From: Haemophilus haemolyticus_M
GTDB lineage: Bacteria; Pseudomonadota; Gammaproteobacteria; Enterobacterales; Pasteurellaceae
Direction of reading: 5' to 3'
Assembly (NCBI RefSeq): GCF_003490935.1
Contig: NZ_QQGD01000001.1
Location: forward strand, 386,726-450,725
Length of the DNA stretch: 64,000 nt
Part shown: positions 7,846 through 16,154 of the stretch, in pieces
Numbering within the stretch: the stretch's first letter is position 1
Layout: the number at the start of each line of letters is the position of its first letter
Notes under the pieces: model-generated
What the model was told of the DNA's origin: nothing
Databases searched by the model: none
The model's input: the letters and a program-made list of their open reading frames with translations, nothing else
Program-made: the position numbers and the translations under genes

Positions 7846-7893
7846 GTAAAATAGCAAACGATTTTATCCCCTGTCATTTCATAAGGAAACACA

Positions 7894-8433
7894 ATGAAAA
7901 AACACCACGTTGACGTTTTAATCTCAGAGAACGATGTTCATTCGCGTATTGCTGAATTAGGTGCTCAAATCACAAAATTTTATCAAGAAAAACAGATTGA
8001 TAGCCTTGTTGTTGTGGGGCTTTTACGTGGTTCCTTTATGTTTATGGCGGATATCGTTCGTCAGATAAATTTACCTGTGGAAATTGAATTTATGACTACT
8101 TCAAGTTATGGCACAGGCATGACCACGAATCACGACGTTCGTATTACTAAAGATTTGGACGGCGATATAAAAGGTAAACACGTTTTAATTGTTGAAGATA
8201 TTATTGATACGGGCTATACGTTGGAAAAAGTGCGTGATATTTTGAATTTGCGTGAGCCTGCTAGCCTTGCAATTTGTACTTTGCTTGATAAACCTTCTCG
8301 CCGTGAAGTGGAAGTGCCTGTTGAATGGGTTGGTTTTGAAATTCCTGATGAATTTGTGGTGGGGTATGGTATCGATTACGCACAACGCCATCGTAATTTA
8401 GGCTACATCGGTAAAGTTGTTTTAGAAGAATAA
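7894..8433 (+). CDS. hpt: Hypoxanthine phosphoribosyltransferase
   Basis: Hpt salvages hypoxanthine (and more weakly guanine) to IMP/GMP using PRPP. It has 179 residues with the type I PRTase fold. The PRPP-binding loop is VLIVEDIIDTGYTL (about residues 98-111). VGLLRGSFMFMADI lies near the N terminus, and the hood contains VGYGIDYAQRHRNLGYIG. A ribosome site AAGGAA precedes the ATG by 6 bases. The gene appears to be a single unit between the small-RNA terminator and a convergent hairpin shared with nrdG. Confidence 0.95.
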   Translation: MKKHHVDVLISENDVHSRIAELGAQITKFYQEKQIDSLVVVGLLRGSFMFMADIVRQINLPVEIEFMTTSSYGTGMTTNHDVRITKDLDGDIKGKHVLIVEDIIDTGYTLEKVRDILNLREPASLAICTLLDKPSRREVEVPVEWVGFEIPDEFVVGYGIDYAQRHRNLGYIGKVVLEE

Positions 8434-8446
8434 TTTGATTTTATTG

Positions 8447-8490
8447 AAAAGTGCGGTTGAAATTTTAAATGAATTTTTAGTCGCACTTTT
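8447..8490. terminator. Hairpin with an uptake signal between hpt and nrdG
   Basis: AAAAGTGCG (8447-8455) pairs with CGCACTTTT (8482-8490) across a long AT-rich loop. The left arm is an exact uptake signal (8449) and the right arm a one-base variant that touches the nrdG stop codon. The two genes converge here. Confidence 0.7.
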
Positions 8491-8957
8491 TATAACTTAA
8501 ATCGATGAATAATTTGATTTGCTGAACCTCGCCAAACTAAACTAGGGTCTGCCTGTTCTTGAATAAATTTCCCATCAATTAACACATCAATATAAGGCAA
8601 CATAGCACGTTGTTGTTCATCTAATTCATCTAGCTTATAACCCGTCCAAACCCAGATGTCTTTATCTGGGCATTCTCGTTTTACGCGTTGCACAAAGGGC
8701 AATAATGTTTCTACGTTAAGGGGATGAAGAGGATCGCCACCTGAAAGTGTCAAACCTTGGCGTTTAATGCGAGTGTCTTTTAAATCATTGATGATTTGTT
8801 GTTCCATTGCGTCATCAAATAATATCCCTGCTGAAAATGACCAACTTTTTTGGTTGTAACAGCCTTTGCAAGCATGCGTACATCCACTGACGAAAAGAGT
8901 GCATCTTGTACCTTCGCCATTGATAACATCAGTCGGGTAGTATTGGAGGTAGTTCAT
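8490..8957 (-). CDS. nrdG: Anaerobic ribonucleotide reductase activating protein (radical SAM)
   Basis: NrdG uses a 4Fe-4S cluster and S-adenosylmethionine to make the glycyl radical on NrdD, needed for deoxynucleotide synthesis without oxygen. The 155-residue protein (E. coli 154) has the radical-SAM CxxxCxxC in SGCTHACKGCYNQ near residues 26-33, and LTLSGGDPLHP, the GGE-like SAM-binding motif. nrdD is not adjacent in this window. The last codon overlaps a hairpin shared with hpt. The ATG at 8957 is taken as the start because it gives the family length. Confidence 0.94.
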   Translation of the reverse strand: MNYLQYYPTDVINGEGTRCTLFVSGCTHACKGCYNQKSWSFSAGILFDDAMEQQIINDLKDTRIKRQGLTLSGGDPLHPLNVETLLPFVQRVKRECPDKDIWVWTGYKLDELDEQQRAMLPYIDVLIDGKFIQEQADPSLVWRGSANQIIHRFKL

Positions 8958-9072
8958 TTCATAAAAATCCTAAAGCTTAAATTCTCACCAAATTCACCGC
9001 GCTTTTGAATTAATCTTTGCAATACGGCGGTAATTTCTGCATAATAACGCAAAATCGCATTGCGATATCAAT

Positions 9073-9182
9073 GGAAACCTTCTCGGTCTCTCGCAACGGT
9101 GTCGGGTTTACTCGGTCAGGTCCGGAAGGAAGCAGCCAAAGTCGGAATTACTGTGTGCCGAGAAGAAGCTGGGAAGGTTTCC
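9073..9182 (+). ncRNA. ffs: 4.5S signal recognition particle RNA
   Basis: The invariant SRP core GGTCAGGTCCGGAAGGAAGC followed by AGCC lies at about 9116-9136. The flanks GGAAACCTTC (from 9073) and GGAAGGTTTCC (to 9182) pair to close a ~110-nt hairpin, matching the ~114-nt E. coli 4.5S RNA. It binds Ffh to target membrane proteins co-translationally. It is encoded on the plus strand between nrdG and cydC, whose 3' end begins 17 bases after it on the other strand. Confidence 0.96.
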
Positions 9183-9198
9183 GCCCAACTTCCTTTTC

Positions 9199-10929
9199 TT
9201 ATACTCGCTCAATCAATCTTTTAAAGAAACCATTTTCTTTTGTGATTAAGCTATTGTAATCGCCTTCTTCGATTAATCTTCCGTTATCAATTACGCAAAT
9301 TTTATCAAATTGTTCAATTGAACTTAGACGGTGAGTGACCATTATTAGGGTTTTATTTTCAGCATGTTGCAGAATTAAACGTAAAATTTGACGTTCAGTT
9401 TCGCGATCTAAGCCTTCTGTTGGTTCATCCAATAATAAAATTGGCGCATTATTGAGTAAAATACGTGCTAAACCTAAACGGCGTTGTTCCCCACCAGAAA
9501 GTGGACGACCGCCATCACCAAGCCAAAGATTTAAACCTTTTCCTTCTTGCTCAAGTAATTTGCTTAAGCCAACCTGATGTAGCACTTCAATCATTTTTTC
9601 ATCAGAAATTTCATCCGCACTTGCAAATTGTAAATTTTGACGAAGCGTATCGCTAAATACGTGAACACGTTGAGTTAAAAAACAAATTTGTCGGCGTAAT
9701 GTTTCTTCTGAATAGGCGGAAATGGGTTTTTCTGCCAATAAAAGCTCTCCTTGATTCGCATCATAATTGCGTACTAAAAGTTGAAGGAGTGAAGATTTTC
9801 CACTTCCAGTTTTGCCTAAAATAGCAATTCTTTGGCCTTGTTCTAAATCTAATGTAAGATTTTTTAATACAAGCGTTTCTTGCCCTGGATAGGAAAAACT
9901 TAAATCCTTCGCAGAAATTAACCGCACTTTTGTTTCAAATTCCTCGTTACCATTAAACTCAACAAGCGGTTTTTGCTCAATGATTTCGGTTACACGTTCT
10001 GCTGCCGCAATCACTTGACCTATATGCAAAAAAGCAGCGCCCAATGGCATGATGATCTCAAAGGCGGCAAGTGCAGCAAAAGTGAAAAGTGCAATATAAG
10101 CCGTGCGATATTCATCTGTGCCAAAATCGGCGTTACTTGCAAACCATAGCATTCCAGAAATCAACAAACCATTAAGAAAAAGAACAAGTGCGGTAGAGAA
10201 TCCGCTTAATTTTGCTTCTTTGGCTTGATCTTCCTGCCATGTTTTTTCTGTGACTGACATTTTCTCTTTTAATTTATCTTCTGCATTAAATAATAAAAGC
10301 TCAGCTTGTGCTTGGATAAATTCTAAAAACTGGGTTCGATAGGTTGCGCGTGCTTGGATTAAGCGTTCTCCAAATTCCTCTCCTAGTCGATAGAAAACAG
10401 TTGGGATAATCATTAATAAAATTAACAAAAATAATCCTAAACCAAGAGCGAGTGGAATATTGACAAAGCTAAGTCCAATCGTCATGGCAATGATTACAAG
10501 TGCAGCTGTGAAAAATGGCGCAAGTAAACGTAAATAGAGGCTATCAAGTGTATCCACATCGGACACTAAACGATTTAACAAATCGCTGTTGCGATAATGA
10601 TTTAATACCGCTGGGCTTAAAGGAATGATTTTTTCAAATACTTGTACGCGTAATTTGGACAATATGCGGAATGTTGCATCATGCGTTACTATTTTTTCAA
10701 AATAGCGCATGACGGTTCGTCCGATAGCTAAACCTCGCACACTGGCTGAAGGGTAGAAAAAGTTAAATAGCGTTCCTAGTCCTGCAATGGCTGTAGCAGC
10801 TAAAAACCAGCCTGAAACGGTAAGCAACCCCATGCTGGAGCCCAAACCTAAAATCATCAGCACCAAGCCTAAAATAAGCGGGAATTTGGCGAATTTAAAT
10901 AAACGTATAAACGGAAGTAATGTGCGCAT
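9199..10929 (-). CDS. cydC: Glutathione/cysteine exporter subunit CydC (ABC transporter)
   Basis: CydDC is a heterodimeric ABC exporter that moves thiols to the periplasm and is required to assemble cytochrome bd oxidase. This 576-residue half-transporter has an N-terminal six-helix membrane domain (about residues 15-310) and a C-terminal ATPase: Walker A GKTGSGKSS, signature LSGGEQRRLGLARILL, Walker B ILLLDEPTEGLD. The N terminus MRTLLPFIRLFK matches E. coli CydC. Its ATG overlaps the cydD stop by one base (TAATG), so translation is coupled. An exact uptake signal lies at 9921 and another at 10186. Confidence 0.95.
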   Translation of the reverse strand: MRTLLPFIRLFKFAKFPLILGLVLMILGLGSSMGLLTVSGWFLAATAIAGLGTLFNFFYPSASVRGLAIGRTVMRYFEKIVTHDATFRILSKLRVQVFEKIIPLSPAVLNHYRNSDLLNRLVSDVDTLDSLYLRLLAPFFTAALVIIAMTIGLSFVNIPLALGLGLFLLILLMIIPTVFYRLGEEFGERLIQARATYRTQFLEFIQAQAELLLFNAEDKLKEKMSVTEKTWQEDQAKEAKLSGFSTALVLFLNGLLISGMLWFASNADFGTDEYRTAYIALFTFAALAAFEIIMPLGAAFLHIGQVIAAAERVTEIIEQKPLVEFNGNEEFETKVRLISAKDLSFSYPGQETLVLKNLTLDLEQGQRIAILGKTGSGKSSLLQLLVRNYDANQGELLLAEKPISAYSEETLRRQICFLTQRVHVFSDTLRQNLQFASADEISDEKMIEVLHQVGLSKLLEQEGKGLNLWLGDGGRPLSGGEQRRLGLARILLNNAPILLLDEPTEGLDRETERQILRLILQHAENKTLIMVTHRLSSIEQFDKICVIDNGRLIEEGDYNSLITKENGFFKRLIERV

Positions 10930-12689
10930 TATTGGATATCCTGTTGTCGTTGAGCGAGTAGTTCAGCAAAGAAACCTTCATGTTGTAATTCGGTAAATTT
11001 ACCTTGTTGTACTATTTCTCCTCGTTGCATCACAAAAATTTGATCACATTGTTTCAAATCTTCAATTCGGTGGGTAATCATCAGCGTAGTTTGATGCTGG
11101 CTTGCTTCATTCAATGCTTGTAAAACAAGATTTTCTGATTGCGCATCTAAGCTTGCGGTTGGCTCATCGAGCAGAAGTAAATCTCCTTTGCGTAACAAGG
11201 CACGCGCAATGGCAAGACGTTGAGCTTGCCCCACAGAAACGCCTAATCCACCATCTTTGATTTCGTGATGAAGTCCAAGTTTATCGGTAAATTCTTTCGC
11301 TTGAGAACGTATTAACGCTTGATTAATTTCTTCATCGTTAGCTCGAATATCGCCAAGTAGTAAGTTTTCTTTAATTGTGCCTTGTAATAACAATGGATTT
11401 TGTCCTACCCAGGCAATATGTTTGCGCCAGTCAGCTAGATTGCTTTCGCGCAGTTCTTGACCATTAATTTTTAGCGAGCCCTCATAAGGTAAAAAGCCCA
11501 AAATTACATTCATTAATGAGGTTTTCCCTGCGCCACTTTGTCCTACAAGCGCAACATTATGATTCGCTGGAATCTGGAAGTTTAACGGCTTGGTTAATGC
11601 TGAACCCTGTGTCGAAAGCACCACTAAATTTTCGGCAGAAATTTCAACCGCACTTTCTAAAGAAATTGTTTTTTCGTTTTGATGAACGGTTAAATAATCG
11701 GATTCTAAGAAATCAACAATGGCATCTGCTGCACCAATACCCGCTGCGCGGTCGTGGTAATAAGCGCCGAGATCGCGTAAGGGTTGATAAAATTCAGGTG
11801 CAAGAATTAAACAAAAGAAACCTGTGAAAAGTGTAAGCGGTGCATTATAGGTACCAAATTCAATTTGACCTAGGTAGCTAAAACCAAAATAGACCGCCAT
11901 CAGTGCAATGGAAATAGAGGTAAAAAATTCCAATACGGCAGAAGAGAGAAAAGCGAGTTTTAGCACATCCATTGTGGTTTCACGGAAATCTTCAGTGGCG
12001 TTTTCAATATGCTCAGTTTGTTCAGAAGTGCGGTTAAAAAGACGCAAGGTTTCCAAGCCGCGTAAGCGATCTAAAAATTGGGCACTTAGGCGAGAAAGGG
12101 TATCCATATTTTTTTGGCTGTTGTCAGCCGCAGCAATACCGACAATGATCATAAAAAGAGGAACAAGCGGGGCGGTAATCATTAAGATTAAGCCTGCAGC
12201 CCAGTTCAACGGAAATACAGCAATTAAAATAACGACTGGAACAATGGCTGAAAGACTTTGTTGAGGCAGAAAACGGGCATAGAAATTATGTAAGTTTTCA
12301 ACTTGTTCCAACATAATGCTTGCCCAACTTCCAGCTGGTTTTTGATTGATTGTCGCAGGGCCAACAAGATGGATTTTATCCAGAATTTTTTGACGAATAT
12401 GATTGCGTAATAACTGTCCGCTTTGGAAACCAATTTTTTCGCGTGCCCATAAAATAATAGCACGCATCCCGAAGCCGATAATTAGTCCGATAAAATAAGG
12501 AATGAGTTCATCACGAGGCACATTTTGCATAATCAGTTTATCGAGCAAAGTTGCAAGAAAATAAGTTTGCGCGACTAAAATTAGTGCAGAAAGCGTAGCT
12601 AGGACAATGTTTGCGCGCATTAATTTTTTGATAGGTTCTTGTTGTGCGCGAAGCCATTTTTGTAAATATTTTTGGCGAAGTTTGTTCAT
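10929..12689 (-). CDS. cydD: Glutathione/cysteine exporter subunit CydD (ABC transporter)
   Basis: This is the partner of CydC. I start at ATG 12689 (MNKLRQKYL), which aligns with the E. coli CydD N terminus and gives 586 residues. The frame remains open 38 codons upstream through a hairpin, which is not expected to be coding. There are six membrane segments in the first half, then Walker A GQSGAGKTS, a variant signature VSVGQAQRLAIARALL (CydD proteins have SVGQ rather than SGGQ) and LLLLDEPTASLDA. It lies downstream of trxB with a strong hairpin in the 62-bp gap, so read-through or an internal promoter is needed. The Shine-Dalgarno is weak. Confidence 0.95.
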   Translation of the reverse strand: MNKLRQKYLQKWLRAQQEPIKKLMRANIVLATLSALILVAQTYFLATLLDKLIMQNVPRDELIPYFIGLIIGFGMRAIILWAREKIGFQSGQLLRNHIRQKILDKIHLVGPATINQKPAGSWASIMLEQVENLHNFYARFLPQQSLSAIVPVVILIAVFPLNWAAGLILMITAPLVPLFMIIVGIAAADNSQKNMDTLSRLSAQFLDRLRGLETLRLFNRTSEQTEHIENATEDFRETTMDVLKLAFLSSAVLEFFTSISIALMAVYFGFSYLGQIEFGTYNAPLTLFTGFFCLILAPEFYQPLRDLGAYYHDRAAGIGAADAIVDFLESDYLTVHQNEKTISLESAVEISAENLVVLSTQGSALTKPLNFQIPANHNVALVGQSGAGKTSLMNVILGFLPYEGSLKINGQELRESNLADWRKHIAWVGQNPLLLQGTIKENLLLGDIRANDEEINQALIRSQAKEFTDKLGLHHEIKDGGLGVSVGQAQRLAIARALLRKGDLLLLDEPTASLDAQSENLVLQALNEASQHQTTLMITHRIEDLKQCDQIFVMQRGEIVQQGKFTELQHEGFFAELLAQRQQDIQ

Positions 12690-12709
12690 AGTTTTATCGT
12701 GATATAGAA

Positions 12710-12738
12710 AAAGTTCCCCTCTTTTAAAAAGAGGGGAA
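12710..12738 (-). terminator. Strong hairpin between trxB and cydD
   Basis: TTCCCCTCTTTT (12714-12725) is a perfect reverse complement of 12727-12738. On the minus strand the stem is followed by CTTTTTC, which fits an intrinsic terminator or attenuator after trxB. Such GGGGA/TCCCC dyads may be a dispersed intergenic element in Haemophilus; I could not search for other copies. Confidence 0.75.
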
Positions 12739-12751
12739 TTAGTTAGAGAAT

Positions 12752-13708
12752 TTATGCTTCTTGAGCATCTAAATAGCGTTCTGCATCCAATGCTGCCATA
12801 CAACCAGTTCCCGCAGAGGTAATGGCTTGGCGATAATTGTGATCCATTACATCGCCTGCTGCGAATACGCCTTCCACAGAGGTGGCTGTTGCATTTCCTT
12901 CAAGACCAGATTTTACAACGATATAGCCATTATTTAATTCTAGTTGCCCTTGGAAAATTTCCGTATTTGGCGAGTGACCAATCGCTACGAATAAGCCATC
13001 TAATTTGAGTTCTTCTTTCTCCCCAGTTTTTGTGTTGGCTAAACGTAATCCGGTTACGCCCATGTTGTCACCCAACACTTCATCTAAAGTGCGGTCAGTA
13101 TGCAGAACTATTTTTCCTTCTTCTACTTTTTTGTATAAACGCTCGATAAGAATTTTTTCCGCACGGAAGCTATCGCGACGGTGGATTAAATGCACTGTAC
13201 TTGCAATATTGGCTAAGTAAAGCGCTTCTTCTACCGCAGTATTTCCACCACCAATGACACCAACCGGCTTATTACGATAAAAGAAACCATCACAGGTTGC
13301 ACAAGCAGAAACCCCACGACCTTTGTAGTTTTCTTCTGAAGGTAAGCCAATATAGCGTGCAGAGGCGCCTGTTGCGATAATTAACGCATCACAAGTGAAA
13401 TTTTGTACATCGCCAAAAAGTTTGAATGGACGAGAAGATAAATCTACGCGATTGATATGATCGAAGACGATTTCTGTCTCAAATTTTTCTGCATGTTGCA
13501 ACATACGTTGCATTAAACCTGAACCAGTAGTCATCTCAAAATCACCTGGCCAGTTTTCGATTTCATCTGTGGTGGTAAGCTGGCCGCCTTGTTGCAAACC
13601 AGTCACCAATACAGGTTTTAAGTTTGCACGTGCCGCATAAATGGCTGCAGTATAACCAGCAGGGCCTGAGCCTAAAATTAAAAGTTTTGCGTGTTTGATA
13701 TCTGACAT
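12752..13708 (-). CDS. trxB: Thioredoxin reductase
   Basis: TrxB transfers electrons from NADPH through FAD to thioredoxin. The 318-residue sequence has the FAD-binding GSGPAGYTAAIYAARA at the N terminus, the redox pair CATC in VSACATCDGFFYRN (near residue 137), the NADPH site GGGNTAVEEALYLA, and the late FAD motif EGVFAAGDV. It sits directly upstream of cydDC, which exports reduced thiols, so the two may be functionally linked. An exact uptake signal is at 13087. Nothing unusual is seen in the active site. Confidence 0.96.
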   Translation of the reverse strand: MSDIKHAKLLILGSGPAGYTAAIYAARANLKPVLVTGLQQGGQLTTTDEIENWPGDFEMTTGSGLMQRMLQHAEKFETEIVFDHINRVDLSSRPFKLFGDVQNFTCDALIIATGASARYIGLPSEENYKGRGVSACATCDGFFYRNKPVGVIGGGNTAVEEALYLANIASTVHLIHRRDSFRAEKILIERLYKKVEEGKIVLHTDRTLDEVLGDNMGVTGLRLANTKTGEKEELKLDGLFVAIGHSPNTEIFQGQLELNNGYIVVKSGLEGNATATSVEGVFAAGDVMDHNYRQAITSAGTGCMAALDAERYLDAQEA

Positions 13709-13817
13709 AAAGAATCCTTGTTTTTCGTAAAGAGAGAATTAATTAAATTCAAGTCTATTCTAATGATTGCAATGCATGGAATTGTTCCATACACCTTATC
13801 AATTATAAATCTTTCGA

Positions 13818-14675
13818 TTAATAGAGCAGTGAATAAAGCAATCGGCGAAACTTATTTGTTAACGGATCAGCATTGCCCATTGCACTTAAAATGGATAAAA
13901 ATTGTTGTTTAACTTCACCATTCTGCGCGCCTAAGTCGGTTTTTAAAATACCGAAAAGTAGTGTCAGCGCTTCTTCATTTCGTCCAGCTTGATGAAGTTG
14001 TACGGCAAGTTTTATTGTAATTTCAGCTGTTGGGTTTTTAGCATAATCGGCCTGTAATTGTTGGATTTCAGGTGTATCAGCTGCTTGAATTTGTAGCTCA
14101 ATTTGTGCTTGTAATCCGTGCCAACGACTATCACGATCTTGCAATGGAATTTGTTTTAGAATTTCTTGTGCTGGCTCCGTTTTTTTCATTGCAATATAGG
14201 TTTCAGCGTAGAGCAGGGCGACATCACTATTTTTCTTATCAGAAAGTTCCCATGAATCTTTCAATAATGGCAATGCAGCCTCATAATTTTCTACTTGCAA
14301 GAAATCTAATGCTTGTTGGAATTTTAAATCTTCCTCTTTAGGTAAAATAATGCTTAATCGTTGGATTAGTGAAGATTTATCAAGTGCACCAGGAAATGCA
14401 TCTAATGCCTGTGCTTCTTTAAACAAATAGGTGGTTGGCAATGCTTGGATGCGGAATTGTGCGGCAATCATTTGCTCTTTTTCACAATTTACTTTTCCAA
14501 GAACAAATTGTCCTTGATATTGTTCTGCAACTTGCTCAAGTTGTGCCAAAAAATCCGCGGATTCTTTATGTGTTGGCGCGTAAAAATTGATGACAAGTGG
14601 TTTTTCTAAGGATTGTTGCAGTATTTCAGTAAGATTTTGTTCGTTGATGTCAACGATAAAAGGAAAATCAGCCAT
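13818..14675 (-). CDS. cnoX: CnoX/YbbN-type thioredoxin-fold co-chaperone without active-site cysteines
   Basis: The 285-residue protein has an N-terminal thioredoxin-like domain (about 1-110; QFRIQALPTTYLF carries the cis-Pro) and a C-terminal TPR-like part (EEDLKFQQALDFLQ, ALPLLKDSWELSD, LHQAGRNEEALTLLFGIL, ending KFRRLLYSLLY). It closely follows E. coli CnoX (YbbN), a holdase that passes substrates to DnaK and GroEL. At the CxxC position the sequence is YAPTHKESADF, with no cysteine, so it should have no thiol redox activity; E. coli keeps one Cys there (SQHC). The gene lies upstream of trxB on the same strand, 109 bp apart. Confidence 0.88.
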   Translation of the reverse strand: MADFPFIVDINEQNLTEILQQSLEKPLVINFYAPTHKESADFLAQLEQVAEQYQGQFVLGKVNCEKEQMIAAQFRIQALPTTYLFKEAQALDAFPGALDKSSLIQRLSIILPKEEDLKFQQALDFLQVENYEAALPLLKDSWELSDKKNSDVALLYAETYIAMKKTEPAQEILKQIPLQDRDSRWHGLQAQIELQIQAADTPEIQQLQADYAKNPTAEITIKLAVQLHQAGRNEEALTLLFGILKTDLGAQNGEVKQQFLSILSAMGNADPLTNKFRRLLYSLLY

Positions 14676-14753
14676 GTTTTATCCTTGTGAAAAAATAATG
14701 GCTGATTTTAGCAAAGTGCGGAAGATTTTAGAAACGTTTTACCATTTCTATTA

Positions 14754-15725
14754 TTAAGCAAGTTTTTCTAGAATCAATTTTCCCATCATTTCAATATGTA
14801 TATGCTCTACATTAAGTGCGGGAATATATTGATAAGATTGCCCGCCATTGGTTAAGAAATTTTCTCGATTTTCTTTGTCAATTTCTTCAATGGTTTCTAA
14901 ACAATCTACGGAAAAACCAGGGCAAATAACGGCAATTTTTTGAATATTCTGTGTTGCAGCAGATTCTAAAAATTTGTCGGTATAAGGTTGTAGCCATTCT
15001 TCACGCCCAAAGCGAGATTGAAACGTCATTCCCCATTGGTTTTCTGTTAAGCTCAGCTTATTAACAACTGCAATAGTCGTTTGTTTACAATGTTCACGAT
15101 AATAATCGCCCATTTTTTCATAACGCAAAGGAATACCATGATAAGAAAATAACAAAAACTCATCGGGTTTTAACCGCGCTTTTATGGAATTGACTAACGC
15201 ATCAATGTAATTCTCATCGACATGATAAGAATGGATAAAATCAAAGGGCGCTAATCCTCGTTCTTCTTTAAGGGCGTTAGCGAAAGCATCAAATACTGCG
15301 CCCGTGGTTGAGCTAGAGTATTGCGGATAAAGTGGCAAAACAATAATTCGATCAACTTGATTTTCAAGCAAGTTTTTTACCGCACTTTGCATTGATGGAT
15401 TGCCGTACGTCATGGCAATTTCTACTTGAGTATCGATATTTTGATTATCTAAATAGGCTTGTAATGCATCTTTTTGTTGTCGCGAAATGGCAAGTAAAGG
15501 CGATCCTTGTTCTGTCCAAATGGCTTGATAATTTTTAGCGATACGTTTTGAACGCAATGGCAAAATAATCGCCTTGAGCAGTGGATACCATTTGCAACGC
15601 GGTAAATCTACCACGCGAGGATCCGTTAAAAATTGCCATAAATAACGGCTAATTGACTTCGGTGTCGGGCTATCTGGCGTGCCTAGATTGGCAAGTAATA
15701 CGCCGATTTTTGCTGGTTTTGTCAT
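14754..15725 (-). CDS. hemH: Ferrochelatase
   Basis: HemH inserts ferrous iron into protoporphyrin IX, the last step of haem synthesis. The 323-residue protein shows GVLLANLGTPDSPTP at the N terminus, LLFSYHGIPLRYEK with the metal-site His, WGMTFQSRFGREEWLQPYTD, and the substrate-site VICPGFSVDCLETIEEI. H. influenzae is known to need external haem or protoporphyrin because it lacks the earlier pathway, yet it keeps HemH to use exogenous porphyrin. The start ATG overlaps the upstream thioesterase stop (ATGA). Confidence 0.96.
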   Translation of the reverse strand: MTKPAKIGVLLANLGTPDSPTPKSISRYLWQFLTDPRVVDLPRCKWYPLLKAIILPLRSKRIAKNYQAIWTEQGSPLLAISRQQKDALQAYLDNQNIDTQVEIAMTYGNPSMQSAVKNLLENQVDRIIVLPLYPQYSSSTTGAVFDAFANALKEERGLAPFDFIHSYHVDENYIDALVNSIKARLKPDEFLLFSYHGIPLRYEKMGDYYREHCKQTTIAVVNKLSLTENQWGMTFQSRFGREEWLQPYTDKFLESAATQNIQKIAVICPGFSVDCLETIEEIDKENRENFLTNGGQSYQYIPALNVEHIHIEMMGKLILEKLA

Positions 15726-16141
15726 AAATTGATTACGGAAAGGGTTAATCTAGAAACACAACAAAGTTTATTCTCTTCTGTGCGGATGTCAATTTGCCAA
15801 ACTTGGATATTTCTGCCTAAATTAATTGGCGTGGCTCTCGCAGTCACTTTACCTGAACGAACTGGGCGAAGATGATTGGCATTAATATCTAATCCTACCG
15901 CAGCTTTGCCTTCTTCTAATAAACAAAGCGAACCCGCAAGGGAACCAATTGTTTCAGCTAAAGCAACCGAAATCCCGCCATGCAAGACACCAAACGGCTG
16001 CATAGTACGATGATCCACTGGCATTGTCGCTTCAATCCAATCCTCGCCAAAAGCAGAAATTTCAATGCCAAGATGGCTAACTGCACTGTTGGAGCAAAGT
16101 TGATTTAAGTTTTCGAGTGTGAAGTTTTTTTGCCAAATCAT
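15722..16141 (-). CDS. Hotdog-fold acyl-CoA thioesterase (PaaI/MenI family)
   Basis: A 139-residue single hotdog domain. The signature MQPFGVLHGGISVALAETIGSLAG contains the conserved HGG and catalytic acidic residue of the 4-hydroxybenzoyl-CoA thioesterase-like group. I recall a structurally solved H. influenzae homologue (HI1161). In E. coli the related MenI (YdiI) hydrolyses 1,4-dihydroxy-2-naphthoyl-CoA in menaquinone synthesis and is next to ydiJ, as here. The substrate in this organism is inferred, not shown. It overlaps hemH by 4 bp and starts 13 bp after the ydiJ-like gene. Confidence 0.88.
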   Translation of the reverse strand: MIWQKNFTLENLNQLCSNSAVSHLGIEISAFGEDWIEATMPVDHRTMQPFGVLHGGISVALAETIGSLAGSLCLLEEGKAAVGLDINANHLRPVRSGKVTARATPINLGRNIQVWQIDIRTEENKLCCVSRLTLSVINL

Positions 16142-16154
16142 GATGTTCCTTTCA

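Noticed and set aside
7692..7892. A 66-codon minus-strand frame across the small-RNA locus
   Set aside because: It reads through a strong terminator hairpin and a promoter, has no ribosome site and no recognisable features.
11908..12264. A 118-codon open frame antisense to cydD, and similar long antisense frames within ydiJ, dppC and htpG
   Set aside because: No ribosome site or recognisable protein; the real gene on the other strand has full homology and normal codon use. These are mirror frames of Ala/Leu/Ser-rich membrane or enzyme genes.
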